Assembly (NCBI GenBank): GCA_021783095.1
Contig: JAJXUG010000016.1
Location: 1 to 64,000, forward strand
Direction: 5' to 3'
Source: Chloroflexota bacterium
GTDB lineage: Bacteria; Chloroflexota; Limnocylindria; Limnocylindrales; CSP1-4
Length of the DNA: 64,000 nucleotides
The position numbers and the translations under genes were made by a program. Below, piece by piece: positions 7,328-16,223 of the stretch (its first letter is position 1; the number at the start of each line of letters is the position of its first letter). The notes beneath the pieces are model-generated. The model did not search any database. It saw only the letters and a list, made by a program, of their open reading frames with translations, and had not been told where the DNA came from.

Positions 7328-9514
7328 TCAGCCCCGACGTCCAGTGGCCCCGACCACGTCGGCGCCGGCCGCCGGGAGGTACAGGCGCTCCACGTACTCG
7401 TGGAGCATGCGGGTCGTCGAGAAGCGCCATATGGTGCTGGCAATGGAATTGCGCATGAGCTGGACGAACCGCTCGGGGACGCCGTCCTCGTTGCGGTCGT
7501 AGTAGGCGGGGACAAGCTCCTGCTCCAGGATCCGGTAGAGGTCCTGCGCATCGGCCCAGTCCTGGGCGCCGTCGTCGGGGTTGGTCTCGCGCCCGCCGAT
7601 CGCCCAGCCATTGTCGCCGGTCCAGCCCTCGTCCCACCAGCCGTCGAGCACCGAGAGGTTCAGCACGCCATTGGCGGCCGCCTTCATGCCCGAGGTGCCC
7701 GAGGCCTCCAGTGGCCGGCGCGGGTTGTTGAGCCACACGTCCACGCCTTGCACCAGGAACCGGGCGATCCGGATGTCGTAGTCCTCCATGATGAACACCC
7801 GGCCGCGGAGCTTGGGGCTCCGGGAGCGGCTGAAGATGTCCTGGATGACGCCCTGCCCGGGCCGGTCGGCGGGATGGGCCTTGCCGGCGAAGATGATCTG
7901 GACGGGCCGGTCGTGGTCCCACAGGATGCGGGCCATGCGGTCGAGGTCCGAGAACAGCAGCGACGCGCGCTTGTAGGTCGCGAACCGCCGGGCGAAGCCG
8001 ATCGTCAGGACGCCCGGGTCGAGGACCTCCTCGAGTTCCTCGAGGGTCGCGGGCGCCTCGCCGTGGCGGGCGAACTGGCTGCGCAGCCGGCCGCGGGCGA
8101 AGATCGAGAGCTCCAGCTTCTGGCGCTGGTGGGCCTCCCACAGCTCCTCGTCGGGAATCTGCGCCACGTGCTCCCAGAACCGATCCGTGGGGCGCGCGTC
8201 GTCCATGGCGTCGAGGTCGGCGTGGGTGTAGCGCTCAAGCGCGTCGCGGATGGGCTGGCCGAGCCAGGTGGGGGTGTGGACGCCGTTGGTCAGGCTCAGG
8301 ATCTCGTGCGGCGAGATGCCCTGCCAGGTTGCGTTCGCCGTGTGGCCGTGGAGCTGGGAGACGGCGTTGGCGCCGTTGGACAGGCGCAGGGAGAAGGCGG
8401 TCATGTCGAACTGCGAGCCGTCGCGCTCGGTGCCCAGGCCCAGCTCGAGGACCGCGGACAGCGGGATGCCACCCGTGCCGGGGCGGCCATCGCCCTCGAG
8501 CATCGGGCCCGCGACGCGCCGCACGAGGTCGGCGTCGAACCGCTCGTTGCCGGCCGAGACCGGGGTGTGGATGGTGAACACGCTGTCGCCGCTGACCTGG
8601 CGCCAGGCCTGCTCGAGCGACGAGCCGCCGGCGACGAACTCGCGGGCGCGTTCCGCCAGGAGGAAGGCCGAGTGGCCCTCGTTGAGGTGCCAGACCGCCG
8701 GGTCGAGGCCGAGGGCCCGCAACGCGCGCACGCCGCCAACGCCCAGGACGAGCTCCTGATGGAGGCGCATCTCGCGGCCGCGGACATAAAGGATGTGCGT
8801 GATGGGCCGGTCGGAGTCGTCGTTGTCGGGCGTGTCCGTGTCGAGCAGGAGCACCGGCACGCGGCCCACCTGGGCCACCCAGACGCCGACGTGCAGGTCG
8901 CGCCCGGGGAGCTGGATGGCCACGGTCATCGGCTCGCCGAGGTGGTCGAGCACGCGCAGGATCGGCAGCTGCGCCGGGTCGTAGTCCGGGTAGGCGTGCT
9001 CCTGGTGGCCGTCCGCGTCGATCGTCTGGCGGAAGTAGCCCTTGCGGTAGAGGAGGCCGACGCCGACCAGCGGCAGCGCCATGTCCGAGGCCGTCTTCAT
9101 GTGGTCGCCGGCCAGCACGCCCAGGCCGCCCGAGTAGATGCCGAGGGACTCGTGGAAGCCGTACTCCGCGCAGAAGTAGGCGATAGCCCCCTTGAGCTGC
9201 TTGCTGTGCTCGCGCGCGAACCAGTGGTCGGCACCGTTGGCCATGTACCGGTCGAACTCGCGCAGGATGGACTCGTACTCGGCCATGAACGCCGGGTTCT
9301 CGAGCAGCTGCGCCCACTGGACCGGCCCCGCCAGCACCGGGATCGGGTTGCGGTGGCGGGCCCACGCCCCTGCGTCGATCCGCGAGAACAGGATCCTCGC
9401 GCGGGGGTGCCAGCTCCACCACAGGTTGTACGCGATGCGTCGGAGGCCCTCGAGTTTCGGGGGCAGGTGGAAGGATGCGCCGGGCGCCGTCGGGACGTGG
9501 ACGTGAGGTTCCAT
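7328..9514 (-). CDS. glgP: Alpha-glucan (glycogen/maltodextrin) phosphorylase
   Basis: GT35 phosphorylase, 728 residues, the shorter bacterial/archaeal type. It releases glucose-1-phosphate from alpha-1,4-glucan chains using PLP. The N-terminal NLWWSWHP motif is followed by YFCAEYGFHESLGIYSGGLG and WHLNEGHSAF. The PLP-lysine signature is EASGTSGMKAAANG near residue 600, followed by LDGWWDEG. The start ATG at 9514 leaves an 86-base divergent spacer to glgA, so synthesis and breakdown could be controlled from one region. The downstream GH57 gene begins 38 bases past the stop. Confidence 0.95.
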   Translation of the reverse strand: MEPHVHVPTAPGASFHLPPKLEGLRRIAYNLWWSWHPRARILFSRIDAGAWARHRNPIPVLAGPVQWAQLLENPAFMAEYESILREFDRYMANGADHWFAREHSKQLKGAIAYFCAEYGFHESLGIYSGGLGVLAGDHMKTASDMALPLVGVGLLYRKGYFRQTIDADGHQEHAYPDYDPAQLPILRVLDHLGEPMTVAIQLPGRDLHVGVWVAQVGRVPVLLLDTDTPDNDDSDRPITHILYVRGREMRLHQELVLGVGGVRALRALGLDPAVWHLNEGHSAFLLAERAREFVAGGSSLEQAWRQVSGDSVFTIHTPVSAGNERFDADLVRRVAGPMLEGDGRPGTGGIPLSAVLELGLGTERDGSQFDMTAFSLRLSNGANAVSQLHGHTANATWQGISPHEILSLTNGVHTPTWLGQPIRDALERYTHADLDAMDDARPTDRFWEHVAQIPDEELWEAHQRQKLELSIFARGRLRSQFARHGEAPATLEELEEVLDPGVLTIGFARRFATYKRASLLFSDLDRMARILWDHDRPVQIIFAGKAHPADRPGQGVIQDIFSRSRSPKLRGRVFIMEDYDIRIARFLVQGVDVWLNNPRRPLEASGTSGMKAAANGVLNLSVLDGWWDEGWTGDNGWAIGGRETNPDDGAQDWADAQDLYRILEQELVPAYYDRNEDGVPERFVQLMRNSIASTIWRFSTTRMLHEYVERLYLPAAGADVVGATGRRG

Positions 9515-9600
9515 GGGCGCCCAATCATAGTGGGCGCACGTCCATCATGTGAACCGGTTTACGTTCTCGTGGGCCTCGACGACCTCGATACCATCGCGGC

Positions 9601-11076
9601 ATGACCCTCCGTGTCGCGCTGCTCGCCGCCGAATGCGAGCCCTGGGCAAAGACAGGCGGCCTCGCAGACGTCGTGGACGCGCTCGCCCGCGCTCTCGGAC
9701 GGCTGCCGGAGGCCGGGGACGGGCTGGCCGCGCCCGTGGACGTGCTGCTGCCCCGCTACCGCTCGGTGCCCGTGCCGGCGGACGCGGAGCTCGAGCCGCC
9801 GCTATTAGTTCCCGACCCGGCGGGCCGCGGCGCCATCACCGCGCACATCGTCAACGTCGCCGCTGCCGGCTATCGCCTGCGGCTCGTGGACGTCCCTGAG
9901 GCCTTCGACCGCGACGCCTTCTACGACCACCCCGACGATCCGTGGCGGTTCGCGCTCTTCTGCCGGGTGGCGCTGGCGGCCCTCAAGCGCGACGGCACGC
10001 CCCTCGACGTGCTGCACGTCCACGACTGGCACACCGGGCCCGCCCTGATCGAGCGCGCCCGCGGCGAGGCGGCCGGCGACCCGTTCTTCGCCGACATGGC
10101 GGTCCTGCTCACGATCCACAACCTCGCCTACCACGGCTGGGTCCCCAACGAGGCGCTCGGCGAGCTGGGGCTGCGCCGCGAAGAGCCCCTCGCCGGTGAC
10201 AACCCCGCGGGCATCGACCTGCTGCTCACGGCCATCGAGCGCAGCGAGCTCGCCAACACCGTGTCGCCCGGCTTCGCGGCAGAGGCGCTCACGCCCGCGT
10301 TCGGCATGGGGCTCGACCCGGCGCTGCGCGCGAAGGGCGGTCGCTTCTTCGGGGTCCTCAACGGGATCGACCCGGACATCTGGGACCCGTCGACGGACCC
10401 GGTGCTCGCCGCCCGCTACTCGCGCAGCGCGCCCTCCGGGAAGGCCGACTGCCGGGCCGACCTGCTCACGCGCGTGGGGTTCGACCCCGCTGACGAGGGG
10501 ATCGTGCTGGGGATGATCGGGCGGATGGACCCCCAGAAGGGGTTCGACCTGCTGGCCGACGGCGCGGCCGACCTGCTCGCGGCCGGCACCCGGATCGTGG
10601 TGCAGGGCAGCGGCCACGCCTCGCTCGCCGACCCGTTCCGCGCGATGGCCGCGGCCAACCCGGGCCGCGTGGCGCTGATCGAGCGCTTCGACCGCGACAT
10701 GGCCCGGCGCATCTACGCGGGAGCCGACGTGTTCCTCATGCCGTCGCGGTTCGAGCCGTGCGGGCAGGGCCAGATGATCGCCCTGCGCTTCGGGACGCCG
10801 CCTGTCGTGCGCCGCACGGGGGGCCTCGCCGACTCGGTGATCGACGCGGACGAGCATCCCGGGGAGGGGACGGGCTTCGTGTTCGACGAGGCGACGCCGG
10901 CCGCGCTGGTGGCGGCCGTTGCGCGGGCCGCGGACCTCCGGGCGGACGATGTCGAGTGGACGGCTCTGCGCGACCGCGCGATGAGCGTGGACTTCCGCTG
11001 GGACACGGGCTCGGCGCCGCGCTATCTCGAGGCCTACCGGCGAGCGGTGGCCCTGCGGCGCGCGGGGGTCGGCTAG
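9601..11076 (+). CDS. glgA: Glycogen synthase (GT5)
   Basis: Transfers glucose from ADP-glucose (or UDP-glucose) to the non-reducing end of glycogen; 491 residues, full length for bacterial GlgA. The N-terminal KTGGLADVV loop binds the nucleotide sugar. HVHDWHTG and LLTIHNLAYHG are typical of GT5. The C-terminal domain has MPSRFEPCGQGQM, a variant of the EPCGLxQ catalytic segment, and RRTGGLADSV. The gene is divergent from glgP. Its stop codon TAG coincides with the left inverted end of a MITE-like element. Confidence 0.95.
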   Translation: MTLRVALLAAECEPWAKTGGLADVVDALARALGRLPEAGDGLAAPVDVLLPRYRSVPVPADAELEPPLLVPDPAGRGAITAHIVNVAAAGYRLRLVDVPEAFDRDAFYDHPDDPWRFALFCRVALAALKRDGTPLDVLHVHDWHTGPALIERARGEAAGDPFFADMAVLLTIHNLAYHGWVPNEALGELGLRREEPLAGDNPAGIDLLLTAIERSELANTVSPGFAAEALTPAFGMGLDPALRAKGGRFFGVLNGIDPDIWDPSTDPVLAARYSRSAPSGKADCRADLLTRVGFDPADEGIVLGMIGRMDPQKGFDLLADGAADLLAAGTRIVVQGSGHASLADPFRAMAAANPGRVALIERFDRDMARRIYAGADVFLMPSRFEPCGQGQMIALRFGTPPVVRRTGGLADSVIDADEHPGEGTGFVFDEATPAALVAAVARAADLRADDVEWTALRDRAMSVDFRWDTGSAPRYLEAYRRAVALRRAGVG

Positions 11077-11281
11077 TGTCCCGATTCGCTGATCCCTCGC
11101 TGGTTGAGGCGCGTCAGGGTCAGGGTCCCCCGCGCGCACGGGCCACGCCGCGAAACCCCCGGGCTCGGACCGGCGCCCGCGCACGCCAGGGCGCGCGGCG
11201 ACCCCTGCGCGACTCAGGCGCCGGCCCGCGGCGAGGGTCCCGGGCGGCAACCTGCGAGCGACTTCGGAAACGGGACACTAG
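11073..11281. mobile_element. MITE-like 209-bp element with perfect 11-bp inverted ends
   Basis: CTAGTGTCCCG at 11073-11083 is mirrored exactly by CGGGACACTAG at 11271-11281. The interior is GC-rich and encodes nothing convincing. A stretch of about 115 bp inside (11103-11222) recurs in inverted orientation near 63.3 kb. The CTAG ends overlap the glgA stop codon. Any mobilising transposase would have to be supplied in trans, as none is seen in the window. Confidence 0.65.
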
Positions 11282-11424
11282 GTCTAGTTCGCGCCAGGGT
11301 CCGCGGCCCCGCCGACCCGTCCCGCGAACGGCGCAGTGCCGCTGGCGCCTCGCCACCCGGGGCCCGCCCATGCAACACTCCATCCCGTCCCACGCCACCG
11401 CGTCCGCGCCACTCGGAGGCCCTC

Positions 11425-11811
11425 ATGCCGAAGCAGTTCGTGATCCAGGTTGCCAACAAGCCGGGCGAGATGGCGCGCCTGGCCGAGCAGCTCGCGGCCC
11501 GGGGTGTCGACCTGCGCGCGATCGGCGGGGGCGGTCTGGGCGAGACCGGCCACTTCATCATGACCACCGCTGACGACGACGGCGCGCGGGAGGTGCTCGA
11601 GGCAGGCGGCTGGACCTTCCTCGAGGGCGAGTCCCTGCTGGCCGAGGTGGACGACCGGCCGGGCGGCATGGCTCGGCTGGCCCGCGAGCTCTCCGACGCC
11701 GGCGTGAACGTGCTCGGCCACCTGTTCATCGGCCGGTGGAGCGACCGGGCGACGTTCGCGTTCGTCGTGGACGACCCCGACAAGGCGCGCCCGATCCTCG
11801 AGCGGCGCTGA
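11425..11811 (+). CDS. Tandem ACT-domain protein
   Basis: A 128-residue protein made of two ACT-like halves. The first is FVIQVANKPGEMARLAEQLAARGVD and the second LLAEVDDRPGGMARLARELSDAGVN, each with the D/NxPGxMxRLA motif expected for amino-acid-binding regulatory domains. No enzyme domain is attached, so it probably acts as a stand-alone sensor or partner protein; the ligand is unknown. GGAGG at 11415-11419 fixes the ATG start. The upstream spacer after the MITE holds no gene, and the gene appears monocistronic. Confidence 0.8.
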   Translation: MPKQFVIQVANKPGEMARLAEQLAARGVDLRAIGGGGLGETGHFIMTTADDDGAREVLEAGGWTFLEGESLLAEVDDRPGGMARLARELSDAGVNVLGHLFIGRWSDRATFAFVVDDPDKARPILERR

Positions 11812-11946
11812 CGGGGCGGCTCGGGGCCTGCGACGTCGCCTGGATTCTGCCGCCAGCATCGGGCGGACTTGCCTCGGAGCGGACCATGCTTGCCGGCTGG
11901 TGCCCAACCGACATCACCCGCGGCCTGCGCCTCGGGCGGCCGACGG

Positions 11947-12186
11947 CTACGCGGCGAGGGCTGGCACCTCGGCCTCGGGCAGGTCAACCACGTGCTCGCG
12001 ATCGTGGCCGAGCTCGCGGACGAACAGGGCCAAGCTGCTGGGCAGCCGTGACGGCCGCTCGAAGGCGACGCACTCGAGCCAGGCCGCGCCGTCGTGGGTG
12101 ACGAGGTGCAGCTGGGTCCCGCAGCTGCAGAAGGCGGGCCGGCTGAGCGCCGCCTCGATGGCAACAAGAATGGAGTCGTCGTGCAT
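11947..12186 (-). CDS. Small cysteine-containing protein of unknown function (79 aa)
   Basis: The frame is longer upstream, but the ATG at 12186 has GGAGGT eight bases before it and opens a compact 79-residue protein. It contains FCSCGTQLHLV and, 16 residues later, a third Cys in AWLECVAF, which could form part of a metal site or zinc-ribbon-like fold. The C-terminal half is helical and acidic (LFVRELGHDREHVVDLPEAE). I recall similar short proteins in Chloroflexota without assigned function. There is no clear operon partner. Confidence 0.6.
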   Translation of the reverse strand: MHDDSILVAIEAALSRPAFCSCGTQLHLVTHDGAAWLECVAFERPSRLPSSLALFVRELGHDREHVVDLPEAEVPALAA

Positions 12187-12676
12187 GGCACGCACCTCCA
12201 GCTCCGGGTCTCGTGCGCCGTTGCCCTGGTCTCTAGCCGGGCGAGGTCGCTCCCCGAGAGCAGTCCGCCGTGGCCCAACCTGTTCGCGCCGGAGCGCAGG
12301 ATCCACGGCCCGGTCAACGGATCGCCGTGTGGCGATTGTGCTGTCGACCGTGGCTAAATTGTGCCCGGTGGGTGTCGGACTGACAAGTCCGTCCGGGGCG
12401 CCCTGATGGTTGCGGTTCGGAACGGGGCCCGGTCCGCAGGGCACGGAGGTTCGGGCCCTTTGGCCAATCTGGTGCTGCGCTCCCGCGCCGCTTGGATCGT
12501 GAGCCTGTTCGCGCCCGCGTCCGCGTGACCGACAAGCGCCCCGCGTGGCGGTGGGCGGCGGCCCATTGCTGTCCCTCGCCGAAACGCAGGTTTAGTCTGC
12601 AATGGCACCGCTCAGTAGCGCGACGTCGGCCGGACCGTCCCACAAGCAACTCGCGGCGCTGCAATGGGGAGAAGCG
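12187..12676. other. Intergenic stretch without a supported gene
   Basis: No convincing coding frame is seen in these 490 bases between two divergent genes. A short perfect inverted repeat (CGGACT, 4-base loop, AGTCCG) lies at 12376-12391 and may be regulatory. The region should hold the promoters of both flanking genes. Confidence 0.4.
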
Positions 12677-13378
12677 ATGACGACAAGGCACGCCTACTCA
12701 ACCACCGACGAGCCGCTCGACGCCGCCTCGCCTCGGCGAGAGGCCCGTCGGCCGGCGCCCCGCCCGCGGCGCGCCCGGCTGCTCCTGCTCGCGGCGCTGG
12801 TGGGCCTGGCGGGCGCCGCATGCTCGCGCGCAGGTGCGGACCCGTCCTCCGCCCTCCAGTCGGCCGCCGTATCCGCGCCGTCGTCGGCCCCGAGCAAGCC
12901 GCCCGCGGCGTCTGAGCCGGCATCGCCCCCCACGAAGGGGACAGCCGGGTTCCAGGCCACCCCCGCGCCGGCGATCACTGTCGCCGACTGCCGCCCGGGC
13001 GACGTGACGGCGCGCCTGATCGGCTTCGGTCCCGCCATGGGCACCATGTATGTGGCCGTCGGGATCACGCCCGTTCACGGCTCGTGCAGCCTGCCCGCGG
13101 CGCCCGCGGCGACAGCCGTCGACGCGGCGGGGTCGCGGATCGCCGCCAGCGCGGCCGCGGACGTGGCGCCCGGCAGCCGGGTGGCGGTGCCGAGCCAGGG
13201 GCTGGGGTACCGGATCGCGGTGAGCTCGTGGTGCGAGTCGACGAGGCTCCAGGCGCTCGAACTGGTGCTCGACCCCACGGCCGGCCTGACGGTGAGCGTG
13301 GCGCTCCCGAGCGACTTCGCCGTCGGGTGCAGCGGATCGGCGACGAGCCTCACGATGGACGGGCCGATTGAGCCCTGA
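12677..13378 (+). CDS. Lipoprotein with DUF4232-like domain
   Basis: A 233-residue secreted lipoprotein. A basic n-region (PRPRRARL) leads into LLLAALVGLAGAAC, a clear lipobox. A Ser/Ala/Pro linker of about 50 residues follows. The globular part opens with ADCRPGDVTARLIGFG and contains further Cys residues that could pair in disulfides, which resembles the DUF4232 family of actinobacterial and Chloroflexota lipoproteins. GGGGAGAAG just before ATG 12677 sets the start. The function is unknown; it is probably anchored on the outer face of the membrane. Confidence 0.75.
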   Translation: MTTRHAYSTTDEPLDAASPRREARRPAPRPRRARLLLLAALVGLAGAACSRAGADPSSALQSAAVSAPSSAPSKPPAASEPASPPTKGTAGFQATPAPAITVADCRPGDVTARLIGFGPAMGTMYVAVGITPVHGSCSLPAAPAATAVDAAGSRIAASAAADVAPGSRVAVPSQGLGYRIAVSSWCESTRLQALELVLDPTAGLTVSVALPSDFAVGCSGSATSLTMDGPIEP

Positions 13379-13489
13379 CGGCGGGGGCGCAGGTCCGGGG
13401 CGGCCCGGGTGCTCGCGATCGTTCGGGTCTCCGCCGGGACCCCGATCGCCGTGCTCGCCAGCCCCTCTGCTATCGTGTCCTGGCGCCGG

Positions 13490-13529
13490 GCGGGAGTAGC
13501 TCAGCTGGCAGAGCGGCAGCCTTCCAAGC
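13490..13529 (+). repeat. 5' half of tRNA-Gly(TCC), left end of the island
   Basis: These 40 bases are identical to the first 40 bases of the intact tRNA-Gly at 23527-23602, from the acceptor 5' strand through the anticodon loop (CTTCCAA) and two bases of the 3' anticodon stem. Identity stops abruptly at 13530. There is no T-arm or 3' acceptor strand, so this is a cut tRNA rather than a working gene. It is read as one attachment site of an integrated element. Confidence 0.85.
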
Positions 13530-13720
13530 ACCCCGCTGGCGAGCGTTGTGCTCTGAGCTCAGGCGCCCGGCGTTGCCCCGCCGACGAAGCCCGGATCTGG
13601 CGCTGGGTGCCAGAGCGCCCTAACTGGCCGTCAGCGCTGAATTGCGCGGCGGACGTGAAGGCGCCTGGCCAGAGCCCCCACTGCGCGCCTTTCGAGTCAG
13701 CGTGACCAGAACGGAGCCAG

Positions 13721-14908
13721 TCAATTCCCGGCGATGCCCACCACGTAGGCGCCAGCCGGTGCGCGGAGGCTCGGCAGGTCACGGGTCAGCACGCCGGTGG
13801 CGAGGTCGAGCTGGCTCACCGTGTTCCCGGCCGGCCCGCCGAATGTGTAGACGGTGCCCGCCGGGCCGGAGGCGATCTCCAGGCCCGCGCCTTTCGAGGA
13901 CGCCACTGGCGTCAGGGCCGTGCCTTCGACACCGAACACGGATAGTGTGACTCCGCTGGCTTCGTCGCCCGCCGCGACACTCAGCACGGCGTCGTAACCA
14001 GAAACGCTCACAAGCCTGTCCCGCAGGTAGCCGGCCGGCAAGACGCCGGTGTTCATCGACGCGACGACGCTGAGCGACGTCCCGCCCAGGGACACCACGT
14101 GGAGCGCGTAGCCTGGCTGATAGCCGCGCCACGCGAGGACGTCGATGCCGCCCGAAGGCGTCAGTACTGCACCGCCCAGCGTTCCGTAGCCGGTCAGCAG
14201 CGTCGTCTTGCCGGTCATCAGATCAGTGACCGCCGAGGCGAGTCCGGTCGAGGTGAAGGCCAGCACATGTCCGTCAGCCGTCTGGACCAAGGCACTGACC
14301 TGCCCGGTGGACACGCCCCCGAAGACCCCCTTGTACCCAGCCGGAAAGCCGCCGGCGGTCGGGTCAGGCTGCAGCGTCGGCAATGCGTAGCTGGACTTGA
14401 TCACCCCGTTCGAGAACGCCACAACGGCCGCATCGACCTGTGCGTAGGCGAGCGATCCGACGCTCAACGAGGTCAGCGGTATCCCCATGTTGGCGACGGT
14501 CTCGACGGACCCTGCCGTCGGGGACCCGAAGGCGACTGTCTGCGAAGCGCTGGAAAGCCACTGCAAGTGGCCGATCGCATTCCCGCTCGAGGCCGGCACG
14601 AAGCTCGCGTCCGTGCCGATTGCGACTATCGTGTCGCTTGCGGCCGAAGCGCCGAGTTGGTGCGAGTAGAGCGTGCCGTCCTCTGTGCTGATCAATGCGG
14701 GAACAACGTAGTACTCGTTCCCGGCATCGGCCAAAGTCGCAGAAGGGGATGCGATCCCGGCGCTTGACGGCGGGGTCGGAGGCGGGGTGCCAGAGCCTGC
14801 GGACGGCAGCGCGGTCGCCGCCCTGGTGCAACCGGCCAAGCCGGCGGCAAGGATGGCGATGCTCGTGGCCCGGACGAGGTTTCGCAGTGCGCTTCTCTTC
14901 GCATCCAT
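13721..14908 (-). CDS. Island lipoprotein, possibly beta-propeller
   Basis: A 395-residue lipoprotein: signal sequence AILAAGLAGC with a lipobox Cys near residue 27, then a Pro/Ser/Thr linker. The mature part has recurring strands of the type SLAYAQVDAAVVAFSNG, TGKTTLLTGYG and YALHVVSLGG, suggesting a beta-propeller. It contains little charge and no catalytic motif that I recognise. It starts one base after the stop of the secreted-protein gene 14910-15653, so the two form an operon. The pair mirrors the 18637/19427 pair elsewhere in the island. Function unknown. Confidence 0.75.
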   Translation of the reverse strand: MDAKRSALRNLVRATSIAILAAGLAGCTRAATALPSAGSGTPPPTPPSSAGIASPSATLADAGNEYYVVPALISTEDGTLYSHQLGASAASDTIVAIGTDASFVPASSGNAIGHLQWLSSASQTVAFGSPTAGSVETVANMGIPLTSLSVGSLAYAQVDAAVVAFSNGVIKSSYALPTLQPDPTAGGFPAGYKGVFGGVSTGQVSALVQTADGHVLAFTSTGLASAVTDLMTGKTTLLTGYGTLGGAVLTPSGGIDVLAWRGYQPGYALHVVSLGGTSLSVVASMNTGVLPAGYLRDRLVSVSGYDAVLSVAAGDEASGVTLSVFGVEGTALTPVASSKGAGLEIASGPAGTVYTFGGPAGNTVSQLDLATGVLTRDLPSLRAPAGAYVVGIAGN

Positions 14909-14909
14909 G

Positions 14910-15653
14910 TCAGCCCTGCCCCGTCGCGGAGTAGTCCATGTACCTGCTGTTCTCGGTGAAGGTGATCCCGCTGGAGTTGCACGCGCTGGTACTGAAGTAG
15001 GTCGTCCAGTCGTGCCAGGTGTACGAGCTCAGGATTACTTGTTGGTGGGGAGTCCCGTGCGTCTGCATCTGCGTCCACGAGGTGGAATCGCCCTGCACCT
15101 CTCCCCCGGCCAGCGCGCTCCCGTGCGGCATGGTCGGCTGGTGGGCGGTGCCTCGGCTGGAGCCGAGGCCATTCCAGTAGACGTTCCAATCGTCGGTACC
15201 GAGGTTGTAGTTGTGGCCGATGAACTCCACCTCGTACACGACCGTGCTGCCGGTGCTCGGCCCCGACGTGCTGTCGTGCTCCACGTAGCCGGTGGTCGGG
15301 CTGTCCATCGTCCAGTAGTAGTGCGGAGTTGAGACGTTGTGACTCGGCGCGCCGTCGCCCAAGCCTTTGTAGTAGCCGACCTCGACGAACGTGTACGCGG
15401 AAGCGGGATCCGCGTTGCCGTAATACGTGTAGAGGTGCGACAGCGAGAACGCCGAGGCGATGTGGGGGACCGAGACGTTGTAGGTGTACAGGTAGCCGTA
15501 TTGCCCGTAGTAGCTTCCGGCGGTCCACTGGTGGCCCCACACGTGATAGGCCCCGCCGGTCGGGCACGTTGTTCCGACCGCGTCTGCCGGACTTGGTGCG
15601 ACGAGGGTCGCAGAGAGAGCGCCGGCGGACGCGATGCCTAGGCTCAGCATCAT
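14910..15653 (-). CDS. Secreted Tyr-rich protein, island cassette A
   Basis: A 247-residue secreted protein with an AxA-type signal cleavage region (PSPADAVG) and a mature part rich in Tyr, Trp, Gly, Ser and Thr. Landmarks are LYTYN, TFVEVGYYKG, PHYYW, STVVYEVEF and WNVYWNG followed by GGEVQG. The same order of landmarks occurs in the protein at 18637-19416, so the two look like remote homologs. Start is uncertain: a basic stretch KRIRAAFS reads in frame just upstream of ATG 15653, with an AAGGGGG site farther up but no usual start codon. Function is unknown; an extracellular beta-sandwich is likely. Confidence 0.7.
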   Translation of the reverse strand: MMLSLGIASAGALSATLVAPSPADAVGTTCPTGGAYHVWGHQWTAGSYYGQYGYLYTYNVSVPHIASAFSLSHLYTYYGNADPASAYTFVEVGYYKGLGDGAPSHNVSTPHYYWTMDSPTTGYVEHDSTSGPSTGSTVVYEVEFIGHNYNLGTDDWNVYWNGLGSSRGTAHQPTMPHGSALAGGEVQGDSTSWTQMQTHGTPHQQVILSSYTWHDWTTYFSTSACNSSGITFTENSRYMDYSATGQG

Positions 15654-16223
15654 CGAGAAGGCCGCGCGGATCCGCTTCTATGTTGTTCCCCCTTACAGGC
15701 GCGTCGCGCGGATGGTGGCTAACGCCAAACGCTCTGTGCGCTTCAATGCTACGGCTGTCGTCAACGGCCCTTTGGCCGCGTGCTTCTCGATGGGCAGGTT
15801 CAGTGGCCGCAGGTGGGCACGTTCGGCGGCCATCGGCGGGAACCTTCGATGTCCGCCGGTGGGCAGTCCTACCTGTCCCTTGACAGCTCAGCTCCGCCGT
15901 TTCTATGGGGTCCAGCCGTACACACTCACGTACGCATCTGCCATTGACCCGGGCGTCGCCAGTCCGTAGTGTCGGCTCAGGGATAGATCGACTCGTTCTG
16001 CGCGGCACCTGGCGCCAGCGGCGCGGGCCGCCACGGAGGGCGAGTGCCCTTGATCGGGTGAATCTGGATCGTCCGAATCCGAGCGCCCCGTCGAACGAGA
16101 TCGGCCCGACACCTGAAGGGAGGCTGCCGCATGAATGTCAGCCAGATGGTCGACACCGCCCATGCGTCGCGGCTCGTTCGCGTCCGGCTCTGCTGAGCCG
16201 GCACCGTCGCCGGGCCGTGCACC
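15654..16223. other. Island intergenic region, no supported gene
   Basis: The 570 bases between the secreted-protein gene and the Replic_Relax-like gene show no convincing coding frame on either strand. Base composition is somewhat less GC-extreme than the surroundings. The region should hold the promoters of both divergent genes; AAGGGGG at about 15689-15695 (minus sense) may be the ribosome site of the secreted-protein gene. Confidence 0.4.

Noticed and set aside
5133-7502. 789-codon plus-strand frame
   Set aside because: Antisense to the GH57 glucanotransferase; composition is typical of GC-rich shadow frames.
7290-8141. N-terminal 284 codons of the long frame ending at 5061
   Set aside because: This is phosphorylase DNA read in another frame. 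The TTG at 7289 has a good ribosome site at the conserved family start.
7400-9604. 734-codon plus-strand frame
   Set aside because: Antisense to glucan phosphorylase, which has clear catalytic motifs.
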